Positions 16,089 to 26,258 of a DNA stretch of 64,000 bases are shown here, piece after piece. The notes beneath the pieces are model-generated. The model saw nothing but the letters and a program-made list of their open reading frames with translations, did no database searches and was not told the origin of the DNA. Position 1 is the first letter of the stretch, and each line of letters opens with the position of its first letter. Both the position numbers and the translations under genes were made by a program. The DNA comes from Micavibrio sp. UBA2638 (GTDB taxonomy: Bacteria > Pseudomonadota > Alphaproteobacteria > Micavibrionales > Micavibrionaceae), in the NCBI GenBank assembly GCA_002359735.1, contig DENS01000018.1, positions 62,001-126,000 of the forward strand, given 5' to 3'.

Positions 16089-17288
16089 ATGAAAAAAACA
16101 GCGGTTATAGGCATCATTCTTTTGTTCTTAGCGGCAGGCGGAGGGTGGTATTTTTGGGCTGCTAATGGGGACAAAAGCGCAGAGAAAAGCCCTGCAGAGC
16201 GGCCGCCTCAGGCCGTTTCTGTGCTGGAATTAGAGACGACGAAAATTCGTTACGATTATTCTTTACCGGGGCGTATATCCCCGTTTCGGCAATCACAAGT
16301 ACGTCCGCAGGTCGATGGTATTATTACCGAACGTTTATTTGAAGAAGGGGCCGACGTTAAAAAGGGTCAGCAACTCTATCAAATAGATGATGCGCGTTAC
16401 AAGGCTGCATTAAACAGCACCATTGCAGATTTAAAAAGCGCGGAAGCAAATGTAAAAGCCGTTGATGCAAGGGCTAAGCGCTATAAAGATCTTGTGAAAA
16501 TTAATGCAGTTAGCGAACAGGAATATGATGATATTGTTGCGCAGTTAGATCAGGCGAAAGCATCTGTGGCCGTAGCGCAAGCTGCTTATGATCTGGCGCA
16601 AGTCAATCTGGATTATACAAAGGTATACGCGCCGATTGATGGCCGGATTAGCAAGTCTTTTGTTACCGAGGGCGCATTGGTAACCGCCAATCAAAGTCAG
16701 CACTTGGCCACAATCACGCAATTGGATCCTGTATATGTAGATATGCAGCAATCAGGAACTGAAGCCATGCATATACGGACCCGTATGATCGGGCAGGATG
16801 TCGTGCCTGTTACACTGGTTCTGGATGAAAAAACCGGCCAATCGTATGGCAAGGAAGGTATGCTGAAATTTTCTGAAGTTACAGTTGAGGAAACAACAGG
16901 ATCAGTCGCTTTGCGTGCCTTGATGCCAAATCCGGACGGGATATTATTGCCTGGACTGTTTGTGCGGGCCACCATAGCGCTGGGGGAGGAAGATGTCATT
17001 TTGATTCCGCAGCGAGCGGCAACACGTACCCCTGATGGTAAGCTCACGGCTTGGATTGTGGACGAGCAAAATAGAGCGCAGCCCAGAGAATTAAAGGTGG
17101 ATCATGCCTACGAAGACAATTGGATTGTCACCGATGGCGTGAAAGAGGGCGATAGAGTGGTTGTGCTGGGGTATCAGAAAATTGGCCCCGGCATGGTCGT
17201 GGCCCCGACCAATTGGAAACAGGCATCCGTTAAACCCAACACTGATCAAGGTGGTGAGGTGGATTCTGAGAAAAATAAAGAAGAATAA
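16089..17288 (+). CDS. RND efflux periplasmic adaptor (AcrA/MexA-like)
   Basis: The roughly 399-residue membrane fusion protein begins with a single N-terminal TM/signal segment (KKTAVIGIILLFLAAGGGWYFW) with no lipobox cysteine. It continues with the lipoyl half-motif (SLPGRISPFRQSQVRPQVDGIIT; LFEEGADVKKGQQLYQID), an alpha-hairpin (about 95-165), the second lipoyl half (VNLDYTKVYAPIDGRIS) and beta-barrel/MP domains. These link the inner-membrane pump to the outer-membrane channel. Start: ATG 16089 has AAGG eight bases upstream; the in-frame TTG at 16083 is too close to it. First gene of the pump operon. Confidence 0.93.
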   Translation: MKKTAVIGIILLFLAAGGGWYFWAANGDKSAEKSPAERPPQAVSVLELETTKIRYDYSLPGRISPFRQSQVRPQVDGIITERLFEEGADVKKGQQLYQIDDARYKAALNSTIADLKSAEANVKAVDARAKRYKDLVKINAVSEQEYDDIVAQLDQAKASVAVAQAAYDLAQVNLDYTKVYAPIDGRISKSFVTEGALVTANQSQHLATITQLDPVYVDMQQSGTEAMHIRTRMIGQDVVPVTLVLDEKTGQSYGKEGMLKFSEVTVEETTGSVALRALMPNPDGILLPGLFVRATIALGEEDVILIPQRAATRTPDGKLTAWIVDEQNRAQPRELKVDHAYEDNWIVTDGVKEGDRVVVLGYQKIGPGMVVAPTNWKQASVKPNTDQGGEVDSEKNKEE

Positions 17289-17300
17289 GGATACAGAAAA

Positions 17301-20300
17301 ATGGCCCGTTTTTTTATTGACCGTCCGGTATTTGCTTGGGTGATTGCAATAATTATTATGCTGGCCGGGATTTTATCCATTCGGGCCCTGCCTGTCGAAC
17401 AATATCCTAAAGTGGCACCGCCAACGGTAAGCATTAATGCATCTTATCCAGGCGCGTCGGCAGAAACGGTAGAGAATTCCGTTACGCAGGTTATAGAACA
17501 GCGCCTGACCGGTATTGATTATCTGCGGTATTTTACCTCCAACAGCTCCGATGGGTCTATGAGCATTACTCTAACATTCGAACCCGAGGCAGACCCCGAT
17601 ATTGCGCAGGTGCAAACCCAGAATAAAGTGCAAGGAGCGGTGACTAAGCTGCCTCAGGAAGTGCAGGCTCTTGGTGTTACGGTCACAAAATCAAATGACA
17701 GCTTCTTGTTAGTGGTCGGGTTTTACTCTGAAGATGCCAATATGACCGAGCACGAACTAAGCGATATGCTCGTTTCCAATTTTCAAGACCCGATATCCCG
17801 TATTAATGGTGTCGGTAGTGTACGCGTTTTTGGTGGTCAAAACGCAATGCGCATCTGGCTTGATCCGGCGAAATTGTATAGTTACAACTTGACGCCGCTG
17901 GATGTGCAGAATGCTGTTCAGGTGCAAAATACTGATATTTCTGCCGGGCAGTTGGGCGGAATGCCGGCCGCGCCAAATCAGCAGATTAACGCAACGATTA
18001 AGGCACAAGCGCGTTTGCAGACGGTCAATGATTTTGAACGTATTGTTTTGCGTGTAAATACCGATGGTTCCCAGGTTCGTCTAAAAGATGTTGCAAAAAT
18101 AGAGTTGGGATCGGAAGATTATGCGCGTATCGCCCGCTATAAACGTCAACCCGCCGCCGGTATGGCTGTGACATTGGCCACAGGTGCGAACGCTTTGGAA
18201 ACAGCAGAGGCCGTTAAGGAGCGCGTGGCCGAGTTGGCCGAGTTTTTACCGAAAGGCGTTAAAATTATCTATCCGATTGATGCGACACCATTTATTGAAC
18301 TTTCGATTGAATCGGTTGTGCATACATTGGTGGAGGCTGTGATCCTGGTATTTCTTGTGATGCTGTTATTCTTGCAAAATTTTCGGGCGACGCTAATCCC
18401 GACCATTGCGGTGCCAGTTGTTCTTCTGGGTACATTTGCAATCTTATTGGCTTTCGGATTCAGCATTAACGTGTTGACGATGTTTGCTATGGTCTTGGCG
18501 ATTGGTTTGTTGGTGGATGATGCGATCGTTGTTGTCGAAAATGTTGAGCGCATCATGAGTGAGGAGGGATTGTCCCCCAAAGAAGCCACGAAAAAGTCCA
18601 TGGACCAGATTACAGGCGCATTGATTGGGATTGCTGTTGTGTTGTCGACGGTGTTTATCCCGATGGCGTTCTTTGGTGGATCCGCAGGGGCGATTTACAG
18701 GCAGTTCTCTATTACAATTGTATCCGCAATGGGCTTGTCGGTTTTGGTTGCACTGATTTTATCGCCATCTCTATGTGCGACATTGCTGAAAAATGAAGCG
18801 GGTGCAAAACGCAGATCTGATACCGGCTTTTTTGGCGTTTTTAACAAATATTTTAACAAAGGCCGTGACAGTTACCAAAAAACAGCCTCGTATATGGCGG
18901 CGCGTACCATGCGCTTTTTCGTGGTCTATATTGTTCTGGTTGGTGGAATGATGGCCATATTTGTGCAATTGCCCGGCGCATTCTTACCTGAAGAAGATCA
19001 GGGGTTTATGTATATGATGGTAAACACCCCGCCTGGCTCCACTGCTGAACGCACTTTGGAATCGGTTAAACAGGTCGAAGATTATTTTCTGGAGGAGCAA
19101 GGGGATAATATTGAACATCTTTTCACAGTAGTTGGTTTCAGTTTCGCCGGATCGGCTCAGAACGCGGCTTTTGGCTTTGTCGGCCTGAAGGATTGGGAGG
19201 AGCGCCCGGACGATAATCAGAGCGTCTTTTCCATTGCCCAACAAGCTGGCCCGGCTTTGGCCAGTATTAAAGATGCGATGGCGTTTGCGTTTTTTCCGCC
19301 GCCTATTCGCGAACTTGGTAACGCCTCTGGCTTTGATTTTCAACTGGTTGACCGTACTGGTAACGGGCATGAGGCCTTGATGCAGGCACGCGGCCAGCTT
19401 TTAGGCGCGGCAGCGCAGAATCCGAAACTGACTGGTGTGCGCCCCAATGGTTTAAGTGATGTGCCACAATATAAAATTAATATTGATAGCGAGAAAGCCT
19501 CGGCATTAGGATTATCACTCAGCGATATTAACCGCACCCTCCAGATTGCGTGGGGGTCTAGCTATGTAAATGATTTCGTGGATCAGGGGCGCATTAAACG
19601 CGTTTATCTTCAGGCTGATGCTCCGCACCGCATGATGCCGGAAGATCTGAATAATTGGTATGTCCGCAATGCTGATGGCGAAATGGTACCTTTTGATGCT
19701 TTTTCCAGTGCAGAATGGACATATGGGTCACCAAAACTGGAACGTTTTAATGGTAAGGCTTCTATTAATATTCAAGGCGGTGCCGCAGAAGGGGTGAGTA
19801 CCGGGCAGGCCATGGAAGAGATTCTAAAAATCGTTGAAGAATTACCGGACGGATTTGGGGTGGAATGGTCCGGCATTTCTTATGAAGAACGGGCCGCGGG
19901 ATCACAGGCACCGGTGCTATATGCTCTGTCAGTTTTAATTGTATTTTTATGCCTGGCCGCACTCTATGAAAGCTGGGCCGTTCCGTTTGCTGTAATGTTG
20001 GTTGTTCCTCTCGGTATTTTTGGTGCGGTGGTCGCGGCTTATTTTGCGGGATTGCCGAATGATGTGTATCTGCAGGTGGCATTGTTGACAACGGTTGGGC
20101 TGGCCTCGAAAAACGCAATTTTGATTGTAGAATTTGCCAAGGAGTTGAAGGAAAGTGGTCATAGTTTGCTGGAGTCAGTTGCGATAGCGGCGCGCCAACG
20201 TTTTCGTCCGATTTTGATGACATCCATGGCCTTTATGTTAGGGGTTACGCCTCTGGCTTTGGCAAGCGGGGCCGGTGCCTCCAGTCAAAACGCGATTGGT

Positions 20301-20441
20301 ATTGCTGTGATGGGCGGTATGGCGGCGGCGACATTTCTGGCGATATTCTTTGTCCCAATGTTCTATGTTATGGTTGAAAAGCTGTTCCATCGAGATAAGG
20401 CCGAGGCAACTGAAAAAGCTGAAGCGAATAAGAAAGATTAA
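17301..20441 (+). CDS. RND multidrug efflux transporter, HAE1 family (AcrB/MexB-like)
   Basis: The 1046-residue length is exactly that of AcrB-type pumps. MARFFIDRPVFAWVIAIIIML is the standard N-terminus with TM1. The proton-relay aspartates appear in LLVDDAIVVVENVERIM and the relay lysine in GLASKNAILIVEFAKE. GFSINVLTMFAMVLAIG and the duplicated TM halves are intact. The pump is a homotrimer that takes substrates from the periplasm or membrane and drives them out with the proton gradient. The C-terminal acidic/basic tail is variable. It sits 12 bases after the adaptor gene and two before the outer-membrane factor, forming a tripartite set under the TetR repressor. Confidence 0.96.
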   Translation: MARFFIDRPVFAWVIAIIIMLAGILSIRALPVEQYPKVAPPTVSINASYPGASAETVENSVTQVIEQRLTGIDYLRYFTSNSSDGSMSITLTFEPEADPDIAQVQTQNKVQGAVTKLPQEVQALGVTVTKSNDSFLLVVGFYSEDANMTEHELSDMLVSNFQDPISRINGVGSVRVFGGQNAMRIWLDPAKLYSYNLTPLDVQNAVQVQNTDISAGQLGGMPAAPNQQINATIKAQARLQTVNDFERIVLRVNTDGSQVRLKDVAKIELGSEDYARIARYKRQPAAGMAVTLATGANALETAEAVKERVAELAEFLPKGVKIIYPIDATPFIELSIESVVHTLVEAVILVFLVMLLFLQNFRATLIPTIAVPVVLLGTFAILLAFGFSINVLTMFAMVLAIGLLVDDAIVVVENVERIMSEEGLSPKEATKKSMDQITGALIGIAVVLSTVFIPMAFFGGSAGAIYRQFSITIVSAMGLSVLVALILSPSLCATLLKNEAGAKRRSDTGFFGVFNKYFNKGRDSYQKTASYMAARTMRFFVVYIVLVGGMMAIFVQLPGAFLPEEDQGFMYMMVNTPPGSTAERTLESVKQVEDYFLEEQGDNIEHLFTVVGFSFAGSAQNAAFGFVGLKDWEERPDDNQSVFSIAQQAGPALASIKDAMAFAFFPPPIRELGNASGFDFQLVDRTGNGHEALMQARGQLLGAAAQNPKLTGVRPNGLSDVPQYKINIDSEKASALGLSLSDINRTLQIAWGSSYVNDFVDQGRIKRVYLQADAPHRMMPEDLNNWYVRNADGEMVPFDAFSSAEWTYGSPKLERFNGKASINIQGGAAEGVSTGQAMEEILKIVEELPDGFGVEWSGISYEERAAGSQAPVLYALSVLIVFLCLAALYESWAVPFAVMLVVPLGIFGAVVAAYFAGLPNDVYLQVALLTTVGLASKNAILIVEFAKELKESGHSLLESVAIAARQRFRPILMTSMAFMLGVTPLALASGAGASSQNAIGIAVMGGMAAATFLAIFFVPMFYVMVEKLFHRDKAEATEKAEANKKD

Positions 20442-20443
20442 CG

Positions 20444-21934
20444 ATGATTAAAAAATCAGTATCTATATCACTGACGGTTATATTGTTATCTGGTTGTACC
20501 ATGATTCCTGATTATTTAACGCCGGGTTTTTCTGCGGCCCCGAAATGGAGTGATGTGCCAGGATATGAGCTTCCCGCAGGCGAGAAGGCTGTATCGGATC
20601 TGGACTGGAAGGAATATTTTGATACATCTGAACTCTGGCTGGTGATAGGTACCGCATTGCAGAACAATAAAGATTTGGAACAAGCTGCCCTTAGTATTGA
20701 TGAGGCGCGTGCGCTTTACCGTGTTTCCCGGGCTGACTTGATTCCGAATATAAATGCTCGTGGCACCGGCAATATTACAAAAACATCTGATGATTCCAGT
20801 GGGCAGGGCCACGCGCGTAAATCTGAGTTATATGAGGCCAATGTAGGTCTGGCGAGTTATGAGCTGGATTTGTTTGGACGAATTCGCAGTAACAATCAAT
20901 CTGCAATTAATGAGTATCTGGCAAGTGAGCAGGCTTATGATGTTGTTCGTAACGCTTTAATTGCAGAAACAGCGAATGCCTATTTGCAATTATTGGCCGA
21001 TCAGAAATTGTTGAAGTTGACAGAAAAAACCTTAAAGGCCCAGCAGCAGACCTATGACCTGCTCTCACAGAGCTTAGACAAGGGTGTGGCAACAGAACAG
21101 GATGTCTCCCGTGCATCGACCGCTGTAGAAACGGCGCGCGTGAATTTGCATCAATATGCTCGTTTTGTCGCTCAGGATAAAAATGCTTTATTTTTGTTGA
21201 TGGGAATCCCTCAGGATGAAGAATTTTTACCGAAAACGACGTTGGATGACATTCAGATTGCCGATAATCTTGCTACGGGGCTTCCTTCACAGGCATTGTT
21301 GGCGCGTCCGGATGTGAAGCAGGCAGAATATAACTTGTTGGCGCGTAATGCAGATATCGGCGCTGCCCGCGCGGCCTTTTTCCCAAGTATTTCATTGACT
21401 GGGGCATATGGCTTTGCTTCGGATGATCTATCCTCTTTATTTACAAGCGGTGCAGCAGGAGCTTGGGCGTTTTTGCCGCAAATTACATTGCCGATCTTTC
21501 AGGGGGGGCGTAATACTGCCAATTTGGATTTGGCAGAAATTCGTAAGGAAAAAGCCATTTTGAATTATGAACAAGCCATACAGACCGCATTCCGTGAGGT
21601 TTCTGATGAGCTGGCAGCGCGTGCGACACTGGATGCGCAGCTTAAGGCGCAGCGCCGCCTTGTGGCCTCCGCGCAAAAGGTATATGACATTTCGAATGCG
21701 CGCTACCGTAGTGGTATCGATAGTTTCTTAAGTGTTCTAGACTCGCAGCGCGAGCTGTATGAATTTGAACAAAATGAAATCGTGACGCAACGTCAATATC
21801 TAGCGAATTTGGTGAATTTGTATAAAGTCCTTGGCGGCGGCCTTAACGAAGAGTCGGTCTTGTCTGTACCAGAATCCAAGTCGAAGGGGCTGGCGCAGAA
21901 CGAAAACGAGACCATGTCCCAAATGGATCAATAA
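20444..21934 (+). CDS. Outer-membrane efflux lipoprotein (OprM/NodT family)
   Basis: The 496-residue product has a lipoprotein signal ending in the lipobox LLSGC (Cys near residue 18). Two repeated TolC-type modules follow, with SYELDLFGRIRSNNQ at the family position, GVATEQDVSRASTAVETARVNL in the coiled helices, ARPDVKQAEYNLLARNADIGAARAAFFPSISL in the second repeat and RYRSGIDSFLSVLDSQRELY near the end. It forms the trimeric exit duct for the pump. It begins two bases after the pump's stop codon, so it is probably translationally coupled. Confidence 0.94.
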   Translation: MIKKSVSISLTVILLSGCTMIPDYLTPGFSAAPKWSDVPGYELPAGEKAVSDLDWKEYFDTSELWLVIGTALQNNKDLEQAALSIDEARALYRVSRADLIPNINARGTGNITKTSDDSSGQGHARKSELYEANVGLASYELDLFGRIRSNNQSAINEYLASEQAYDVVRNALIAETANAYLQLLADQKLLKLTEKTLKAQQQTYDLLSQSLDKGVATEQDVSRASTAVETARVNLHQYARFVAQDKNALFLLMGIPQDEEFLPKTTLDDIQIADNLATGLPSQALLARPDVKQAEYNLLARNADIGAARAAFFPSISLTGAYGFASDDLSSLFTSGAAGAWAFLPQITLPIFQGGRNTANLDLAEIRKEKAILNYEQAIQTAFREVSDELAARATLDAQLKAQRRLVASAQKVYDISNARYRSGIDSFLSVLDSQRELYEFEQNEIVTQRQYLANLVNLYKVLGGGLNEESVLSVPESKSKGLAQNENETMSQMDQ

Positions 21935-21960
21935 CGATTTCACGCAAGTTTTTGTCTTTA

Positions 21961-24777
21961 TCAAAACATATCCAGTATGCACTTTGCAGAGCCAAGTGTT
22001 CTCGGTATTTGCTTGATCCGCTGTATGGTTGATCGTGCATTGTTCAGTTTATAAAACTCGCGCGTCATGTCGGCCATGGCCTTAAGACGGATTTCATCCT
22101 CACCGCTGATTGGTTGGCCCGTAACATTTTTGCGTTTTAGGCTTTGCTGGCATATGCCTTCCCTGATTTGTTGCGGTGTTGGCTCCGGCCTGGGGCGTTT
22201 CTCACGCAGCGGGGTCCCTTTGGATAATGTGTGCTTGACGCGGGCCCATGTTGCTTTATCGCGGAACCGGTCAAGGAATCGGTCACGCTCTAATTGCAAC
22301 ATACGGCTGATATTCAGGGCAATGCCCGGATGAATGCCCAGTTCATTTTCCCCGCGCTCATCCATAATCTGCAAAAGTTTTTGCGCAACGATTGGGTCAT
22401 CGATGTGTTGATTGACCTCATCCCGGGTTATCCTTTCACCGCCTGTTAGAATGTCGGCCAAGGCATCAATGACTTTTACATCAATATGATTAATGCCGGT
22501 TTTTGAAGGGTCACCGCCAATTTTGTACATTTTATCAACATTCATGCGGATCGCACTTTTGCCACTGAGACCGGGAAGTTTGAAATGCGGTAATGGGGCG
22601 GGGGTGTAATCATTTGCCATGTCCAGGGCTTTTGCTTTGGCATCGGCCAATACGCGGTCAGGATTCATACTGATGCCATCGTTGGAAGAAATCCATAGCT
22701 TCTTTTTTGCATCTTGTGAACAGGTTGCGATTGAAGCCATTGGGTTAGCCAGCGCCATAGCCGTTTCAATGACGGCGGGCATCGGCCCATGTTTTTGTTC
22801 AGGCTTTTCAATTGCGCGTTGCAGATAACGCGTAGACCCGCCCCATCCTGGAATTAGGCCAAGCCCGGATTCCGGAAGACCCATAATTTGCTCTGGCCCG
22901 GCTTGAATGGCATCGCAATGCATTAAAATTTCACATCCGCCGCCAAAGGCTATATTCTGGGGCGTTCCTTTCGGGGCACCAATAACTGGAAACGGTGCTT
23001 GATTGAGCGCGTTATAAACGGCTTGTCCTTCATAAACCAGTTCCTCTAGCATACCAGGCAGCTTTCGCTCAATGTATCCACCAATACCAACGGCTTTTAG
23101 CCACCATTTCTCCGTGGCACTCATGAAAACCTCAACCAGTTTCAAATTGGCACCAAAAGAAAAGCTCTTCTCGTCGTTATAAACCACCATGGCTTTGTAG
23201 TGATCGGAGTGGTTCTGCATAAATTTTATGCTTTCATTGATCACCCAGAAAATCGATGGATCAATTGCATTTTTTGTAGAATGAAATTCCAGCGCTGTTA
23301 CACCATCACCAATATCCCAAAGGCTTGCAGAGTTATGGCTGACAAGAGGTTTCGATGCGGCCTTGATATCGTCCAGACTAAGGACGCCATCTGGCCGTTT
23401 AATTGCGGCGTATCGACCATCGAAATTCATAACCTGATTTTGACCATCGGCCTGGCGGTAAAACGCGCCATGTTTTTGGGCTTTGGAAAGAAGGGCCGGG
23501 ATGGGCAGGCCATCTTGCTGCAATTTATGGGTAAACCAGTCCAGGCCAAATTTATCAAGGAGCTGAAACGGGCCATATTCCCAATTAAATCCGGCACGCA
23601 TGGCATCATCAATATCCTGCAGATCATAGGCAAGATCTTGCGCATGATCCATGGTATAAATCAAAATGTCGCGAATAACAGGCCATGCAAAATTTGAAGG
23701 CGTATCATCGGTATCAAAAAATTGACTATAGCCGCCGTATTTTTTGATTTTTCTTTCAAATTTGAAATATGGGCTGTTTTTGAAATCACGGTAATCTCCG
23801 GTTTTCAAATCTCGAGATTCTTTTACCGGCTTACCCTTTTCGTCTTTAATTGGGTTGCCTTCGGCATCTGTTTTCTTGCGGTAATATCCGCCTTTGCTGT
23901 TGGGGTCCCTGTTGCCCAAGTATCCAGTTTGCAACATTGTTTCCAGTTCTTCTGTGCCAGAGAATATTTTCTTAAACTCATCAGTGGGCGGAAGATTTGT
24001 GTGTAGGTCGGTGCGAACATGTTCAATGACTGGTAGCCCGACTTCATCGGCCAACTTGAACAAGCCGAGTTTTGGGAAACCGAATGCTTGGCCCATGATA
24101 GCATCAACATCTTCAATCGGCATGTTTTTGTTCAAGGCTTCTACGCGCGCGCGTTCCATTGCGAAAATACCAATGCGGTTGGCAATAAACCCCCGTGCAT
24201 CTTTACAATGCACTGTTTTTTTACCCAATTTTTCACTGCCGAATTTCATGACAGTTTCAACGATCTTTGGGTCAGTATCATCGTTTGAGATGACCTCTAA
24301 CAAATGCATGAAACGGACTGGGTTAAAGAAATGTGTGTTAACGAAGCGGCGCTTGAAATCACTTGATTGTCCACCGGTCAGGGATTCAATCTGCATTGTT
24401 GATGTATTAGACGAAAAAATGGCATCGGGTTTGGCAATTTTTTCGATGTTTTGATAGATCCCGGCCCGAATTTCCTGTGGTGCCAGAATGGTTTCAATAA
24501 TCCAGTCGCAGTCGGCCAGCATATCCAGGTTTTCATTTGATAGCCCGGTTGTTATGTTTTTGGCATTGTCTGGTATCATTAGCCCCGCATTAAAAGCATC
24601 AGTCGGTTTGGCGTTCTTCATGCGTTCAATCGCTTCGTCGGCACGGTTGTTTCCAGTCTCTTTATTTAAAAGATCTAATAAAACAACTTCAACACCGGCA
24701 TTGGCCAGTTGGCCTGCAATGCCTGCTCCCATGGTGCCGGCTCCAATTACACCAACTTTTTTGATCTCTGATGTCAT
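21961..24777 (-). CDS. 3-hydroxyacyl-CoA dehydrogenase / enoyl-CoA hydratase, FadN-like
   Basis: This 938-residue beta-oxidation enzyme has the dehydrogenase first and the hydratase last, the reverse of E. coli FadB. The NAD-binding motif is VGVIGAGTMGAGIAGQLA, the catalytic His lies in NTHFFNPVRFMHLLE, and KDARGFIANRIG marks the end of the NAD domain. A second HCDH module (about 340-460) contains FNWEYGPFQLLDKFGLDWF. The crotonase domain (about 500-700) shows FSFGANLK, a GGGCEI oxyanion loop and GLPESGLGLIPGWGG with the catalytic Glu. A C-terminal extension of some 150 residues follows. It lies 14 bases after the thiolase, so the two steps are coexpressed. Confidence 0.93.
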   Translation of the reverse strand: MTSEIKKVGVIGAGTMGAGIAGQLANAGVEVVLLDLLNKETGNNRADEAIERMKNAKPTDAFNAGLMIPDNAKNITTGLSNENLDMLADCDWIIETILAPQEIRAGIYQNIEKIAKPDAIFSSNTSTMQIESLTGGQSSDFKRRFVNTHFFNPVRFMHLLEVISNDDTDPKIVETVMKFGSEKLGKKTVHCKDARGFIANRIGIFAMERARVEALNKNMPIEDVDAIMGQAFGFPKLGLFKLADEVGLPVIEHVRTDLHTNLPPTDEFKKIFSGTEELETMLQTGYLGNRDPNSKGGYYRKKTDAEGNPIKDEKGKPVKESRDLKTGDYRDFKNSPYFKFERKIKKYGGYSQFFDTDDTPSNFAWPVIRDILIYTMDHAQDLAYDLQDIDDAMRAGFNWEYGPFQLLDKFGLDWFTHKLQQDGLPIPALLSKAQKHGAFYRQADGQNQVMNFDGRYAAIKRPDGVLSLDDIKAASKPLVSHNSASLWDIGDGVTALEFHSTKNAIDPSIFWVINESIKFMQNHSDHYKAMVVYNDEKSFSFGANLKLVEVFMSATEKWWLKAVGIGGYIERKLPGMLEELVYEGQAVYNALNQAPFPVIGAPKGTPQNIAFGGGCEILMHCDAIQAGPEQIMGLPESGLGLIPGWGGSTRYLQRAIEKPEQKHGPMPAVIETAMALANPMASIATCSQDAKKKLWISSNDGISMNPDRVLADAKAKALDMANDYTPAPLPHFKLPGLSGKSAIRMNVDKMYKIGGDPSKTGINHIDVKVIDALADILTGGERITRDEVNQHIDDPIVAQKLLQIMDERGENELGIHPGIALNISRMLQLERDRFLDRFRDKATWARVKHTLSKGTPLREKRPRPEPTPQQIREGICQQSLKRKNVTGQPISGEDEIRLKAMADMTREFYKLNNARSTIQRIKQIPRTLGSAKCILDMF

Positions 24778-24791
24778 ATTTAATCTCCGGC

Positions 24792-26003
24792 TTATTCTGC
24801 TGATGGTTCAAAGGCTGGGTTTTCTATGATCATGGCCATGCCCTGACCGCCGCCCACGCATAATGTGGCCATACCATAACGTTTGTTATTTCTTTGCAGT
24901 TCCAGTGCCAATGTCCCGGCCAATCTAGCCCCGGTCGCGCCCAAGGGGTGCCCGATGGCAATGGCGCCGCCGTTGACGTTAATTTTCTCCATATCAGGCT
25001 CCATGCCCTGTGCTTCCCATTCTTTGATGACAGCGATACTTTGGGCGGCAAAGGCTTCGTTGAGTTCAATATAATCCATATCCTTTAATGTCAGACCGGA
25101 TTTTTCAAAGGCGCGTTTTGATGCCTCAACAGGTCCGATCCCCATAATTTCTGGCGCGCACCCGCTTTCGCCAACGGCAATAATACGCGCAAGAATAGGC
25201 AGGTTATTGGCTTTAGCATAAGATTCCGCCGTGACCATAACGGCAGAAGCGCCATCAGTGATTTGTGATGCTGAAGCGGCCGTGACCGTTCCGCCTTCCT
25301 TGGCGTCTTTTGCCACAGGGCGCAGCTTGGAGAGGCTCTCCACTGTACTATCCGGGCGCACTCCATCATCGTGATCCAGCCCGTTAATGGGGACAATTTC
25401 GTTTTTAAAATGCCCTGCTTTAGCGGCCGCTGCATGGCGTTGATGGGATCGGACTGAAAATTCATCTTGTTCCTGGCGTTGGATTTTATATTTTATAGCC
25501 AGATTTTCGGCCGTTGCCGGCATATCCATAAAGGCCGCGGCATTGCCGTCATGAACTTGTGGGTTCAGGTGTGGATTAAACCCGCCCATGGGGACATGGC
25601 TCATGGTTTGGACGCCGCTGCAAATATAAACGGAATCCTTATGAAACAGGCTGAGTGCCGCGCCCATATTGATGGCGTCTAATGAAGACGCACAAAACAT
25701 GTCAAGGGATGTGCCAGTTACGGTATTGGGGAGTTTGCAATCAGGATGCATCACGGCAATGCGGGCAATGTTCAGTCCCTGGTCGGCCTCCTGATGAACG
25801 CATCCGGTCAATAATTTTGTGACTTTGGCTGGAGCAATGCCGCTGCTGTCTATCAGGGTATTAATTAAGGGGACCAGCATGTCCACCGGGTCAACATCGG
25901 CAAAACGCCCGGGAGGTTTACCTGATCCGGGGATGGCGGCTTTGGCAAAAGGGGTGCGGGCGTAGCCAATGATAACAGCGTGATCTTGAGTATGTGCGTT
26001 CAT
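24792..26003 (-). CDS. Acetyl-CoA C-acyltransferase (thiolase, FadA-like)
   Basis: The 403-residue thiolase has the acyl-enzyme cysteine in DMFCASSLDAI, the NVNGGAIAIGHPLGATGAR block with the catalytic His, and the second Cys in LCVGGGQGMAM. These three residues cleave 3-ketoacyl-CoA to acetyl-CoA and a shortened acyl-CoA. Pairing with the FadN-like enzyme makes a beta-oxidation role more likely than biosynthetic acetoacetyl-CoA formation. It is first in the two-gene minus-strand unit; the ATG at 26003 has a purine-rich SD (GGAGAC) about nine bases upstream. It is divergent from ompW. Confidence 0.94.
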   Translation of the reverse strand: MNAHTQDHAVIIGYARTPFAKAAIPGSGKPPGRFADVDPVDMLVPLINTLIDSSGIAPAKVTKLLTGCVHQEADQGLNIARIAVMHPDCKLPNTVTGTSLDMFCASSLDAINMGAALSLFHKDSVYICSGVQTMSHVPMGGFNPHLNPQVHDGNAAAFMDMPATAENLAIKYKIQRQEQDEFSVRSHQRHAAAAKAGHFKNEIVPINGLDHDDGVRPDSTVESLSKLRPVAKDAKEGGTVTAASASQITDGASAVMVTAESYAKANNLPILARIIAVGESGCAPEIMGIGPVEASKRAFEKSGLTLKDMDYIELNEAFAAQSIAVIKEWEAQGMEPDMEKINVNGGAIAIGHPLGATGARLAGTLALELQRNNKRYGMATLCVGGGQGMAMIIENPAFEPSAE

Positions 26004-26179
26004 GATGATTGTCTCCTTTGATCCTAAAAGGTTAATCTAATGAAACAATTTTGCAATGATCTTTATCTATTTTGTTGTTGTCCGTAGTGATAATCGGAGC
26101 AAGGTAATATAAAAATGTATCGGATTTTTTTGTTCGCCCTGTGGCATAATCGAAAAAATATACGTATCTTTATTCAAAA

Positions 26180-26193
26180 TTGATTCATATCAA
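26180..26193. promoter_or_regulatory. FNR/ANR box upstream of ompW
   Basis: TTGAT-TCAT-ATCAA matches the FNR consensus TTGAT-N4-ATCAA at every defined base. It is 66 bases before the ompW start codon and in the ompW/thiolase divergent region. FNR control of ompW is known in E. coli. Confidence 0.75.
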
Positions 26194-26258
26194 TTCTTGA
26201 TTTGTTTTCATGTGGCAGTGTCCCATAATAATTCACAATCCTAAGAAGGAAGTACAAA

